DNA of 64,000 nucleotides from the NCBI RefSeq assembly GCF_000142905.1, contig NW_013657666.1, forward strand, positions 214,937 to 278,936, in the 5' to 3' direction. The translations under genes were made by a program, and so were the position numbers. Positions 46,301-55,009 of this stretch are shown one piece after another; the stretch's first letter is position 1; each line of letters starts with the position of its first letter. The stretch is from Thecamonas trahens ATCC 50062. Taxonomy: Eukaryota > Apusozoa > Apusomonadida > Apusomonadidae. The notes beneath the pieces were generated by a model. The model searched no databases. It was not told the origin of the DNA and saw nothing but the letters and a program-made list of their open reading frames with translations.

Positions 46301-48632
46301 CAACGCAAGCTTCAATCCGTTCAACTCGGTCCCGCTTGTCGCCGCTGGCTTCAAGGTTGAGACCTGGCCGAGCTACGCCGCGCTGCAGGCCGACGCTTTT
46401 GCCTCGTGGGAGGTCCCTGCCGCGCAGTACCTCGGCGGCATTGTGTACAACTCGCTCGATCTAAGCTCGGGCTCGATGAGCGTCGACCTTCTCTTTAACC
46501 GAACCGATGAGAACAACTACCTCTCGCTCATTCCGCTCCACACGGCCTCGTTCACCTGGGCAGTCCAAGGCGCGCTCAACGCGAGCGCGCCGCTGGAGGT
46601 GCTTGTCTCGTCGACGCCGTCGCGCGGTGTCATCGACTCGGGCTTCTCCCTCATGTCGATTCTCGCGCTGCTTCTCTACCCGCTCCTGCTCTTTATTCAG
46701 TTCCCGATGTACGTGGCCAACGTCGTGTACGACAAGGAGCGGAACCTCATTGCCATGATGAAGATCATGGGCCTCAAGACCTCGGTCTACTGGGCCATCA
46801 ACCTTGCTATCAACTCGCTCCTCTACACTGCAGGAGTGGTGCTCCTGATTGTCCTCGGCCTCATCGCCGACATCGATTTTTTCACCGCCAATGCTGCGGG
46901 TGCCTACATCATTCTCTTCCTCCTCTTTGGCTTTGCCATGATCGGCTTTGCCGCTGCCTTCTCCACTCTCTTTGCCAAGGAGCAAGTTGCGTCGGTCGCC
47001 GCCTACGGCCTTGTCTGGCTCTCGTGGCTCACTGGCCTCATCCTGCTTGGCCAGATCGGAAGCGACGATGGCAAGCTGCGCCTCTTTTCGCTGCATCCGT
47101 ACTACGCGCTGCTCCGCGGTGTCGTTAATCTTGCAGCTGCAGCCGAGAACGGCGGCATCCGCATGGCCCAGCTCGACGAGTTCAAGCTCGACGAGATCTA
47201 CGGTTTCCTTGCCGGCGAGGGTGTGGTGCTGTGGATCCTGGCCCTCTGGCTCGACGCGGTGTACCCTGCCGGCGATGGCGTGCGCAAGCCGTGGTTTTTC
47301 TTCCTCCAGCCCTCGTACTGGCGGACACACCGGGTGGCGCACTCGGACGAAGAGCGCTCGATGAGCGTGTCGTCGGTCTCGGACCTTGCCGCCAGCGACG
47401 AGGACTCGGACGTTGCCGCCGAGCGCATGGCCATGGTCTCTGCGAGCGCCTTTGACGATAACGCCATCATTCTGCGATCGCTGCGCAAGCGATTTGGCTC
47501 GTTTGATGCCGTCCGTGGCGTCTCGTTTGGTGTCCGCCGCAACGAGGTTCTTGCCCTGCTCGGGCCGTCGGGCGCGGGCAAAACGACGGTCGTCAACATG
47601 CTTGCCGGCCACCACGCCCCGAGCTCGGGAACAGCCTACGTTGACTCGCTCAACGTGGCAACGCAAATCGACGACATCCACGCCGTCCTCGGTGTCTGCC
47701 CGCAGCACGATGTCCACTGGGGCATGCTCACCGCATCGGAGCACCTTACCTTCTATGGCCGCCTCAAGGGCCTCTCGGGCTCTGCGCTGGCCACCGAGGT
47801 CCGCGAGACCCTCGAGGCGCTCCAGCTTGCGCATGTAGCCAACAAGGCTGTCGGCTCGTTTTCAGGCGGCATGCGGAGGCGAGTCTCTCTCGGCATGGCC
47901 ATCATCGGCTCGCCACGCATCGTCATGCTCGACGAGCCGACAACCGGGCTCGATCCCGTAACCCGGCGTGGTATTTGGCGCATTATCCGCACCGCGTGTG
48001 CCCGCCGTGGCGCCACCGTTGTCCTCACCACTCACTCGATGGAGGAGGCCGAGGCTCTCGCTGATCGCGTTGCCATCATGACCGGCGGTACGCTCGCGTG
48101 CATCGGCACGACCGCTGAACTCAAGGCCAAGTTCGCATCGGGCTACCGGGTCACCGTCGCCCTCACTCCCGATGGCAAGCCTGTCCGCGCCCGCGCCGCT
48201 ATCGAACGTGCGCTGCCGTCTGCCGTGTGGATGGCACACTCGCTCGGCTCGGTCCTGCACTTTGCCGTCCCCGGCGACGAGCTTCAGCTCTCGCAAGTCT
48301 TCGAGGCGGCCCAGGAGGCCGAGGCGAGCGCATCGCGCCACATCGCACACTTTGCCGTCGCACAGTCGACGCTCGAGGATGTGTTCATCAACCGCGCCGT
48401 CGCTGCCAACGGCTCTTCGCCCGCCACCGCCGCTACCAGCCGCCGTCAGCCCGGCCCGTCCTCGCCCCCGTCGTCGGCTTCGAATTCAACGTCGACTTCG
48501 GAATCGACGCTGTCTCCCTCTAGTGGCGGATCCAAAGCAAGCACCGCCACCACCAGCTCAGGCTCTGAAGCAGAAGAGGAGGAGTACTATTCCTACACCG
48601 AAGAATGGTACTCGTACTCGTACAACAAGTAA
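43326..48632 (+). CDS. Full-length ABC transporter, subfamily A
   Basis: 1768 residues with the ABCA layout TMD-NBD-TMD-NBD. TM helix 1 (about residues 38-60) is followed by a large extracellular loop (about 60-235) and a block of six hydrophobic segments. NBD1 has Walker A GPNGSGKST (about residue 563), signature FSGGMRRRLS and Walker B VVLLDEPSSGLD. A Ser-rich linker leads to TMD2 with its own large loop (about 960-1110). NBD2 has GPSGAGKTT (about 1412), FSGGMRRRVS and IVMLDEPTTGLD. Both NBDs look catalytically complete. Known members export lipids or sterols. The C-terminus is Ser-rich and ends in an unusual Glu/Tyr/Ser cluster (EEEEYYSYTEEWYSYSYNK). Start at 43326 is preferred because it directly precedes the polar N-terminus; the frame is open upstream through a repeat. 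Confidence 0.92.
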   Translation: MSSTTSSASSRDARGPAARICFQTLTLLRKNGRTYLRSPGSIATFVALPAAVLIVLGLLALISQSNSDLATANRTPSRTLVGAIPACTASVTGAPCNRFAYNYAGVPVVDRLIGAILGAQGIPASDVVGLAGDADAVEAYMLANYNTTQAAYIFDFDNVTHANALPTTGPFYTLMANLSIYEDACSETSVSDRFYNCPQPASHLVLPMQKALHEATVAELGLAATPASFDVAYVQFAHPVIIESDLRASAVVLFLVIAACIPLVMITNALVGEKEARLKHMLDVVGVSSLAQFVSWWMTLTLLTLLSVVVLMIALAVFQFPIVVRNDPALLFVLLLIHAFALVSTGFALAAPFNAVKPARTVGQIYIALFAISASAIALVLELDNDVAKQWRPILNFVPPAMLAKGINDLATAAMQRSTTSGLSWADRTSNATYYPLADVYGWLVLDTFLYLILAWFLANVTPDVIGARRPPWFFLTREYWGCGASTRVDSRSLEPPSLDSDADSDVERLAGTIVHEPAPGSLHAIGISRVFRSMYETLTCASGFTAVHSVSLELRPNRCFALLGPNGSGKSTTINMLTGALAATSGIVALDGVVLSEASLVSIRRALGVAPQFDVVWDHLSAAENVAFFARLKGVPESAVADEVEERLTEVELWDHASRPVGGFSGGMRRRLSVAMALTGSPQVVLLDEPSSGLDPVSRRKLWDVIQRASLVPGRIVLLTTHSMEEADVLADDVAILVNGHLRALGSPLHLKTKFGEGYRVKIACRSSDRATLLADLTAAWPKFVPRADGDQNIILVVSARARGKLLRLLEDLEARDEVHDVALSLTTLDDVFLDIAGKYLDPDQLPDATPLDAMSDASGTESSGNESSTGSRSKSSSRSLSRRKTGSVANQAVALGAKTWHLMRRQRSQLCCQILFPAVILGILVLIQVLLVSSSDSLSDVDLDPKPFSPANLFTVLASPGTWPHRLGTVFAPTTSYGSRVARSMQGIAANASFNPFNSVPLVAAGFKVETWPSYAALQADAFASWEVPAAQYLGGIVYNSLDLSSGSMSVDLLFNRTDENNYLSLIPLHTASFTWAVQGALNASAPLEVLVSSTPSRGVIDSGFSLMSILALLLYPLLLFIQFPMYVANVVYDKERNLIAMMKIMGLKTSVYWAINLAINSLLYTAGVVLLIVLGLIADIDFFTANAAGAYIILFLLFGFAMIGFAAAFSTLFAKEQVASVAAYGLVWLSWLTGLILLGQIGSDDGKLRLFSLHPYYALLRGVVNLAAAAENGGIRMAQLDEFKLDEIYGFLAGEGVVLWILALWLDAVYPAGDGVRKPWFFFLQPSYWRTHRVAHSDEERSMSVSSVSDLAASDEDSDVAAERMAMVSASAFDDNAIILRSLRKRFGSFDAVRGVSFGVRRNEVLALLGPSGAGKTTVVNMLAGHHAPSSGTAYVDSLNVATQIDDIHAVLGVCPQHDVHWGMLTASEHLTFYGRLKGLSGSALATEVRETLEALQLAHVANKAVGSFSGGMRRRVSLGMAIIGSPRIVMLDEPTTGLDPVTRRGIWRIIRTACARRGATVVLTTHSMEEAEALADRVAIMTGGTLACIGTTAELKAKFASGYRVTVALTPDGKPVRARAAIERALPSAVWMAHSLGSVLHFAVPGDELQLSQVFEAAQEAEASASRHIAHFAVAQSTLEDVFINRAVAANGSSPATAATSRRQPGPSSPPSSASNSTSTSESTLSPSSGGSKASTATTSSGSEAEEEEYYSYTEEWYSYSYNK

Positions 48633-48793
48633 ACTCCAGATCTGTGCAAAGGAGAGCCACAGGTCGGGCCAATCAGCCACTTTTGCCATCGGGCCACAGC
48701 TTCAGGCCAGCAGCGGGCCATTGCCCCTCGCTCTTTCAGCCGATGTTCCGTCCCATCTTCCACCCCTCTCCCCCCCTTCCTCTCCACATCACC

Positions 48794-50100
48794 ATGGAGT
48801 ACACTGGCGTCGGAGCTGCCGGCCCTGCCGCGTCTACCGCCGACAAGACTGCGGCTGACTACTACTTTGACTCGTACGTGATCCTATCAAGCGGGCGGTT
48901 CCCCCGGTGCCCTTCCCCCCCCCCCCCCCCCTTGCGAGGTGGATGCCTGCCCATCAGGATGGGGCAGTTTGCGGGCCAATTCCGGGGTGAGGGTGGGGGG
49001 GAGGGAGGGGGATGGAGGTTCTGAAGTCGGGTAGCAGACTTGGTCTGCAGCTCGAAGGAGGGGGGGGGGGAGGACGGAAGGGGGGAGGGAGAGGCGCTGC
49101 TCACGGAAGAAGGACGGCGGTGTGTGTGCGGTGCGTGTGCAGGTACGCCCACCATGGGATCCACGAGGAGATGCTCAAGGATACGGTGCGGACCGAGTCG
49201 TACCGCGACGCGATTCTCAAGAACCCGCATCTGCTGAAGGACAAGGTTGTGATGGATGTCGGGTGCGGCACGGGCATTCTTTCGATGTTCTGCGCACAGG
49301 CCGGAGCCAAGCATGTGTACGCCATGGAGTGCTCGGCCATTGTGGAGCAGGCGCGCAAGATCGCCGCCGCCAACGGGTTCGGCGACAAGATCACCTTTAT
49401 TCAGGGCAAGGTCGAGGAGGTCGAGCTGCCCGACGGAGTCGAGCAGATTGACGTCATTGTCTCCGAGTGGATGGGCTACTTTTTGCTCTACGAGTCGATG
49501 CTCAACACGGTCATCTTTGCCCGCGACAAGTGGCTTGCGCCCGACGGCGTCATCCTCCCGGACAAGGCCATCATGTACATTGCCGCGCTCGAGGACGGTG
49601 AGTACAAGCGCGAGAAGCTCGACTTTTGGAACAACGTGTACGGCTTTGACATGTCGTGCATCCGCGAGCTCGCGCTCGTCGAGCCGCTCGTCGACACGGT
49701 CGACCCGGCCGCGGTCGTCACCGAGGCCTTCCCCTTCAAGGTCCTCGACATGAAGACCGTGACCGTCGACGACCTCACCTTCTCCGCAGACTTTGCTCTC
49801 AAGGTCACCCGCGACGACTACTGCCACGGCTTTGTCTCGTGGTTCGACTGCGAGTTCTCCTCGTGCCACAAGCCGGTTGCCTTCTCCACCGGCCCGGACG
49901 CGCCCTACACCCACTGGAAGTCGACCGTCCTCTATGCCAACGCTGGCGAGATCATGGTCTCGACCGGAGAGATCATCACCGGCACCGTCTCGGTCGCGCC
50001 CAACGCGACTAACCCGCGCGACCTCGACATTGCCCTCTCCTTTGAGCACAAGGGCCGCTACCAGGAGACCGTCGAGACCATGGAGTACAAGATGCGCTGA
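48794..50100 (+). CDS. PRMT1: Protein arginine N-methyltransferase 1; two exons
   Basis: Type I enzyme that makes asymmetric dimethylarginine on histone H4 and RNA-binding proteins, using S-adenosylmethionine. Exons are 48794-48873 and 49143-50100 (345 residues; yeast Hmt1 has 348). The junction gives YYFDSYAHHGIHEEMLKD, as expected for PRMT1. Motif I is VMDVGCGTGILS, the double-Glu loop is SEWMGYFLLYESM, and the THW loop is in PYTHWKSTVLY, so catalytic residues are all present. There is no SH3 or zinc-finger extension as in PRMT2/3. TGA is at 50098-50100. The gene converges on the bestrophin-like gene 67 bp away. PRMT8 is excluded only by the taxon and short N-terminus. Confidence 0.93.
48874..49142 (+). 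other. PRMT1: PRMT1 intron (269 bp)
   Basis: Donor GTACGTG after GACTC, acceptor GTGTGCAG. Phase 2. It contains a 17-base C run (48915-48931) and an 11-base G run (49060-49070). Confidence 0.9.
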
Positions 50101-50167
50101 GTTGAGTGCACGACCTACGCGACATAAAATGGAAACACAAAGAAGAGGAAGAGTGAGCTCCCAGCAC

Positions 50168-51304
50168 TCACGCAACCTTGTCCGAGCTGCGATGCTCGAT
50201 CGCCGCATGTTCGTCATTGTGCAGACTGTCTGCCCAGCCCGAGATGGCGGCGGCGGCGGTGTGCGAGGCGTTCGCCGCCTGGTTGTCGTATGCAGTGACC
50301 GACGCGCCCGGGACAGCGAGGTGAGTCTCGGACGCGACGCTGCCGTGCAGCGGGTGCGGCGGGGCGTCGAGTCGGTGGCGGGTCGCGCCGTACGTCCAAT
50401 CGGTGATCTGGCGAGTGATGGCGTCGACGTCGAGAATGGTCGAGTGGAGGATGCGGGTCATGGGCACGGTCTCGTGAACGTGCAGAAAGTCGAGGTACGG
50501 CTCCTCCATGTGGACCGAGACGGCCCAGATGCCAAACATGGTGAAGGAGACAAAGGCCGAGACAACAGGTGTGGCCCAGCCGTAGTCTTCGACAAAGGCC
50601 ATGGGCACCGTAAAGACGTAGAAGCAGAGCGAGACAAAGAAGATCTGAGCGTAGCAAAACGGCAGCGGCATGGCCTTGACCTTGGTGCACGCCACAAACT
50701 CGGAGGTCATACTCTCCATGTACGCCATGATGTGCAGGTACTCACGCTCCGAGATAAAGGCCTTGGACTTGAGGACGGCGACCTCGATGGACATCCAGCC
50801 GACGACCAACAGCGGCCGACGCTTGCGAGTCGCCAGGTACGTCAGCTCGTCGGGAGAGACGAGGGTGTGGACGAGCGAGCCGGGTGTGGTGATATCGACC
50901 TCGCTCCGCAGGTGCATCATGACCAGGACCATAAAGAGCTTGGCGTAGCGAGTGAACCGCCCGACAAGGGCGTCGTCCTCGCCCACAGCGAGCAGCGCCA
51001 CCTCGCGTGTCACGTTGCGGACGACTTTGCCGAGCGCGCCGAGCTGCGAGAAGCCCTCGGTATACCGCTGATACGAGATGCTTGTCCGCATGACCAGCAG
51101 GAAGCCAAGGACAAAGCCAAAGGCCCTATGGGCAGAGTTGGGCACCGAGAGCGAGGCATCGGTTGTCTTGACCAGCACCGTCCAGAAGACCGACAAGCCG
51201 ACCGCCGCCACCATTTGCGGGAGGATGGAGAAGAGGATGGACTCGTGCCGCGGAAGCCATTGGTACAGCACCTGGTACCAGTTCTGCAGCTTGTGCGGCC
51301 TCAT
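50168..51304 (-). CDS. Bestrophin/UPF0187-family anion channel
   Basis: 378 residues. N-terminal hydrophobic segments at about 25-50 and 58-75 include the conserved FGFVLGFLLVMRTSISYQRYTEG, matching the family pattern in which a membrane segment runs into R-T-x-x-S-Y-x-R-x-x-E-G. A second membrane pair at about 210-265 includes MPLPFCYAQIFFVSL and GWATPVVSAFVSFTMFGIW. It is followed by the acidic segment HMEEPYLDFLHVHE, the region related to the Ca2+-clasp or cytosolic gate area of bestrophins. The C-terminal 90 residues are polar. Members form pentameric chloride or bicarbonate channels; the subtype is not determinable. ATG 51304. Confidence 0.82.
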   Translation of the reverse strand: MRPHKLQNWYQVLYQWLPRHESILFSILPQMVAAVGLSVFWTVLVKTTDASLSVPNSAHRAFGFVLGFLLVMRTSISYQRYTEGFSQLGALGKVVRNVTREVALLAVGEDDALVGRFTRYAKLFMVLVMMHLRSEVDITTPGSLVHTLVSPDELTYLATRKRRPLLVVGWMSIEVAVLKSKAFISEREYLHIMAYMESMTSEFVACTKVKAMPLPFCYAQIFFVSLCFYVFTVPMAFVEDYGWATPVVSAFVSFTMFGIWAVSVHMEEPYLDFLHVHETVPMTRILHSTILDVDAITRQITDWTYGATRHRLDAPPHPLHGSVASETHLAVPGASVTAYDNQAANASHTAAAAISGWADSLHNDEHAAIEHRSSDKVA

Positions 51305-51525
51305 CCCTACCTACTGCTGTGTCACGCCTGCCTTGCGTCACGTCTTGCCGCTTGTCGTCTTGCCCGCCGGCACCTCTCGCGCCCGCCACACCCGGCGCCC
51401 GCAGCGCCACTCGCCACTCGCCACTCGCCACGAGGACCCGTCCTCCGCTAGGCTACAGGCTACATGCATCATGGGTACAGGTGGTTGGTTTAACACTAGT
51501 AAACATCAACTGTGTGCGTCAGGAC

Positions 51526-53304
51526 TTACTTGCGCCGCCGCCGTGACCGGTCGCTGCTGCGATCACGGTCGCTGCCACGAGCCTGCGACGACGGCGGCGG
51601 CAGCGAGCGCTCGAGCGACTTGGAGAGTGTCTCCTCGCGCTCGAGCTGGTCTTTGAACCGCGAGAGGCGGCCGGAGAGCGCGCGGATGATGCGCATTTTG
51701 GACTCGAGCAGACCGTCGAGCTGGGCCACATACTCGTCGACGACCGAGCCGGGCTGGTCGACCGAGTGCAGGAGCCGCATCTCCTGCTTGACCACCTCCA
51801 TCATGTCATCGATTTGCTGGCGATGGGCAAGGATGAGGTCCTCCTTCTCTTGCAGGATCTGCGAGACGAGCTCGGCGTGGGTGTCGACGAGCTCCTCCAC
51901 GTCGTGCGGTGGGCGGGCAGACGCGACGGCCGACGACGACGCCGCAGGCGCGCCACCGCCCGCCGACGTCCGTGCGACGGCGCCCTTGCCGGCGACCGCC
52001 CGCCGCCCGCCGCCGGCTCCGCTCGAGCCACTGCCGCCGCCGCCCTTGCCGGAAGTGTACGGGTAGGTGGAGCGGTCGGCCGAGGGGCCCGATGGCCCGC
52101 CGCCCTTGGAGCGCAGCTCCTTGACGCGGTCAGCGTAGCGGAGCGTGTTGAGCGTGTTCTCGGCAGCATAGTTGGTGGGCGAGACAGTGGCAATCATGAC
52201 CGTCCGCGACGTCGAGCCGACAAACGAGTCCTTGAGCACCTGGGTGAGCTTGGACTGGCGGAACGGCGTGTGGACCTTTTCCATGTCGAGCGCGCGGATA
52301 CACTCCTTGAGAGCCAGCAGTGACTTATTGATCTCGGCGCCCTCCATCCGGCGGCGGCGGTCGTTATTGGTGGTGTCTGCGGCGCGCTCCGAGCCGGCCA
52401 AGTCGATGAACGAGAGCTTGCCAACCGGCCGCTGGCCGTCGGGCGGCCCGGCCTTGAGCACAATCTGCAGGATGGCGTGCGAGCGAGACGAGTCGGCGTT
52501 GACGCCTGTTGCGCCCGTCGACCGCACCGCGTTGCCGTACGCCATTAGCTCAAGGAACTCGTCGACCGACTGCACTTCGTTCTCGTTGAGGCCGACAATA
52601 ACGACCCGCCGCTTGGCGTCCTCGCGCGCCACGAGCTTCTTGCGGTCGTTGAGCAAGTCGTACAGCACGCCGCCGTAGATCTCAAAAAACGAGATCCAGA
52701 GGGTGTACTCGGACTTGGCCCGTGCCCCGCGGCTCTCAAGCTGAGCAAAAATGTCCTCGGCAGCGAGCATGTAAAGGCCGTCGTTGTTGGTGCCGGACAT
52801 GGTGTAGGTCTTGCCTGACCCGGTCTGGCCGTAGGCAAAGCACGTCGCCTTTCCGCCGCCAAACATGGTCTTGACCAGCGGCTTGGCCGTCCGCGCGTAC
52901 ACGTCGGCGTTGGACGCGCCCTCGTAGAAGACCTCGTCGAAGCGGAACTCGTGATCCTCGATGTACTTGGTCATGTCAACCTTGACCTTGGGCTCGTGCA
53001 CCACCACCACAGACTCGGACTCGAGCACAGACACAATGTCCTTCTCGCCGCGGCCCTCCTCGCCGCGGTTCATGGGCCGCTTGCGGACGCAGACCGAGAT
53101 GCGCGAGCCGACCGAGCCGCCGCCACTCCCGCCGCTCCCGCCGTCATCGCCACCACCACCACCATTCCCGCCACCGCGCCTTCCTCCATCCTCACCACCA
53201 GCACGTCCCGACCTGCGGCTGGAGCTGCCACCGCTCCCGCGCTCCTCGCGCTCCCTATGCCGAGCCGACAGCGACTGTCGCGCCCGGTGCCTGCCCGACG
53301 ACAT
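51526..53304 (-). CDS. Kinesin-13 (MCAK/KIF2-type) microtubule depolymerase
   Basis: 592 residues. The basic, Gly-rich N-terminus (about 1-68) precedes a motor domain opening SRISVCVRKRPMN. The class signature VDMTKYIEDHEFRFDEVF follows, then the P-loop GQTGSGKT with AYG before it, switch I NADSSRSHA, switch II DLAGSE and the neck-side LNTLRYADRVKEL. The motor lies in the N-terminal half and the VCVRKRP start is the kinesin-13 form; these proteins remove tubulin from microtubule ends in spindles and flagella. After a Ser/Gly/Pro linker there is a coiled coil (about 465-575) and an Arg/Ser tail. The start ATG is 11 nt downstream of a 19-base sense C run. Kinesin-8 is less likely. Confidence 0.9.
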   Translation of the reverse strand: MSSGRHRARQSLSARHREREERGSGGSSSRRSGRAGGEDGGRRGGGNGGGGGDDGGSGGSGGGSVGSRISVCVRKRPMNRGEEGRGEKDIVSVLESESVVVVHEPKVKVDMTKYIEDHEFRFDEVFYEGASNADVYARTAKPLVKTMFGGGKATCFAYGQTGSGKTYTMSGTNNDGLYMLAAEDIFAQLESRGARAKSEYTLWISFFEIYGGVLYDLLNDRKKLVAREDAKRRVVIVGLNENEVQSVDEFLELMAYGNAVRSTGATGVNADSSRSHAILQIVLKAGPPDGQRPVGKLSFIDLAGSERAADTTNNDRRRRMEGAEINKSLLALKECIRALDMEKVHTPFRQSKLTQVLKDSFVGSTSRTVMIATVSPTNYAAENTLNTLRYADRVKELRSKGGGPSGPSADRSTYPYTSGKGGGGSGSSGAGGGRRAVAGKGAVARTSAGGGAPAASSSAVASARPPHDVEELVDTHAELVSQILQEKEDLILAHRQQIDDMMEVVKQEMRLLHSVDQPGSVVDEYVAQLDGLLESKMRIIRALSGRLSRFKDQLEREETLSKSLERSLPPPSSQARGSDRDRSSDRSRRRRK

Positions 53305-53731
53305 GCGAGCTGGTCGGGGGGGGGGGGGGGGGGGAATAGGGGGAGAGAGAGGCTGTATGTGCTGCAGTAGTCGGTGTCTGCAAGGGTATGGGGGGGTTCA
53401 CGGGGGTACCTGTGGGTGGGAGAGGTGGAGAGTGGTGGAGAGGGGGGAGGGGAGGGAGGGGAGGAGGGAGGGGGGGAAGGAGGGGAGGACAAGGGAAAGG
53501 GGCCCGGCGGGAGTGAGTGGCGCGTTCTGCCACAGGCTGGACTTGGGCATGGGCAGCCACTCGGCTGTTCGCCGCCAACCCTCTGTCCTTCAGCCACCGC
53601 CCAGCCAGCCAGCCACCCAGCCACCCACCACCACCACCACCACCCTGCCACCCCTCTTTCTCCCTCCCTCCCCTCCCCACCACCACCAACACCAACACCA
53701 CCAACACCAACACCACCACCACCACATATAC
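53305..53731. other. Divergent promoter region (kinesin-13 / EMC2) with strand-polarised C tracts
   Basis: 427 bp with no gene. The left half is G-rich on the plus strand (19-base G run at 53316-53334; GGGGAGG repeats to about 53510). The right half switches to C-rich on the plus strand (CCACCA and CACCAACACCAA repeats to 53727). So each gene has C-rich sequence on its own sense strand. Confidence 0.8.
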
Positions 53732-54778
53732 ATGTCCGTCAGCCCGGTGCCTTCCCCCGTAGCGGTCGCCCGTGCCACCCCCTCGGCCGCCAACTGCATG
53801 GCTGCCCTCGCCCACATCCGTCGCCACGAGCTGGCCCTCCCAGCAGACACCGTGGCCATGGCCCGGGTCGTCCTCCCCACCCTCTCCTCGGCTGCAAATG
53901 ATCGTACGTGAGCAGGTGCTGCCGCAGTGCCGAGCGGTACCAGAGTGAGGGGCGTATGCAGCCCCGCATACCCCCCATCCCCCCCCCACCACACACACGG
54001 GCGACAGCCACTCACATCATCATCATCCGTATCCGTGGACACAGAGTGGGACGTGCTGGAGCAGGTGGCAGTCGCTGCACTGCAGACAAACGAGATGGTG
54101 CTGGCGAGCCAGTGCATCCGGCGGCTGGCCAAGAAGTTCCGCGACTCGGATCGTGTCCGCATCCTCATCGCCATGAAGCACGAGGCCGAGGGCGATGTCC
54201 AGGTGGCAGTGGAGATGTACAGGGAGATCATCGAGGCCAAGCCCAACTCGCCCATGGCTTACAAGCGCCTTGTTGCCGCCCACAAGGGCGCCGGCGACCT
54301 CACCGCCGCCGCCAATACCCTCGCCACCTACCTCGAGACGTACATGACCGACGCCGAGGCCTGGGCCGAGCTCGCCGAGCTCGCGCTGGAGAACGGCAAC
54401 TACGGTCGCGCCGCCTTTTGCTACGAGGAGCTCATTCTTCTCGAGCCGTACAACTACATCCACCATCTGCTGTATGCCGAGGTCATGTACACCGTCGGCA
54501 CGCCCGAGAAACTCGACATCGCCCTCGCTTACTTTGCCCAGGCCGTCGAGCTCTCACCGCATGGCTCACCACGTGCCCTCACCGGCCTGCTCATGGCTGC
54601 CGCCCGCCTCGGCGGCGCTTCCTCCACCGCTGCTGCATCCTCTGCCGAAGGCCCCAATCCGGCCGCCCTCTTCAAGCTCGCTCGCGACAAGCTCCGCCTC
54701 CTCTACACCGCCGACGCCCCGCAGATGCTGGACTCTTTCGAGACCATGATTTCCGGCCTCTCTGGCTCTGCTCAATAA
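53732..54778 (+). CDS. EMC2: ER membrane protein complex subunit 2; two exons
   Basis: TPR scaffold on the cytosolic side of the EMC, which inserts tail-anchored and multipass membrane proteins. Exons 53732-53903 and 54045-54778 give 301 residues (human 297). The junction reads ANDQWDVLEQVAVAAL, matching the conserved E/Q-W-D opening. Typical TPR segments follow: DAEAWAELAELALENGNYGRAAFCYEEL at about residues 150-178 (nt 54350-54435; cited here as DAEAWAELAELA plus GRAAFCYEEL), a PYNYIHHLLYAEVMYT segment and LAYFAQAVELSP. Three to four TPRs fill the C-terminal 240 residues. The stop TAA at 54776-54778 lies inside an AATAAA, so the poly(A) signal overlaps the end of the coding region. Confidence 0.88.
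53904..54044 (+). other. EMC2: EMC2 intron (141 bp)
   Basis: Donor GTACGTGAG after AATGATC, acceptor GGACACAG. Phase 1. Confidence 0.9.
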
Positions 54779-54820
54779 AGTCGCAACCGCACGCATCTCG
54801 TCTTTGTGCCCACAAATCCG

Positions 54821-54990
54821 CCCCCCCCCCGTCTCCGCCGTCCCCCTCCCTCTCTCCCCGCCCGACCAACCGGCCTCCACCCGCCAACCACCACCCACCC
54901 ACTCGCCACACCTCTCCCGCCCCGCCACCGCAGCCACTGCAACGGCTGCCGGTCCCTCCACCCCCACCCCCACCCCCACCCCCACCCCAT
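54821..54990 (+). repeat. C-rich leader: 10-base C run and (CCCCCA)n
   Basis: The 231-bp gap between EMC2 and the coiled-coil gene has a C10 run at 54821-54830 and about five CCCCCA units at 54956-54988, all on the sense strand of both genes. Confidence 0.85.
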
Positions 54991-55009
54991 TCCCCCCACC
55001 CCCTCCCCC

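Noticed and set aside
49012-49142. PRMT1 starting at an upstream GTG in the exon 2 frame
   Set aside because: This stretch is the G-rich 3' part of the intron; exon 1 at 48794 joins to give the conserved YYFDSYAHHGIHEE.
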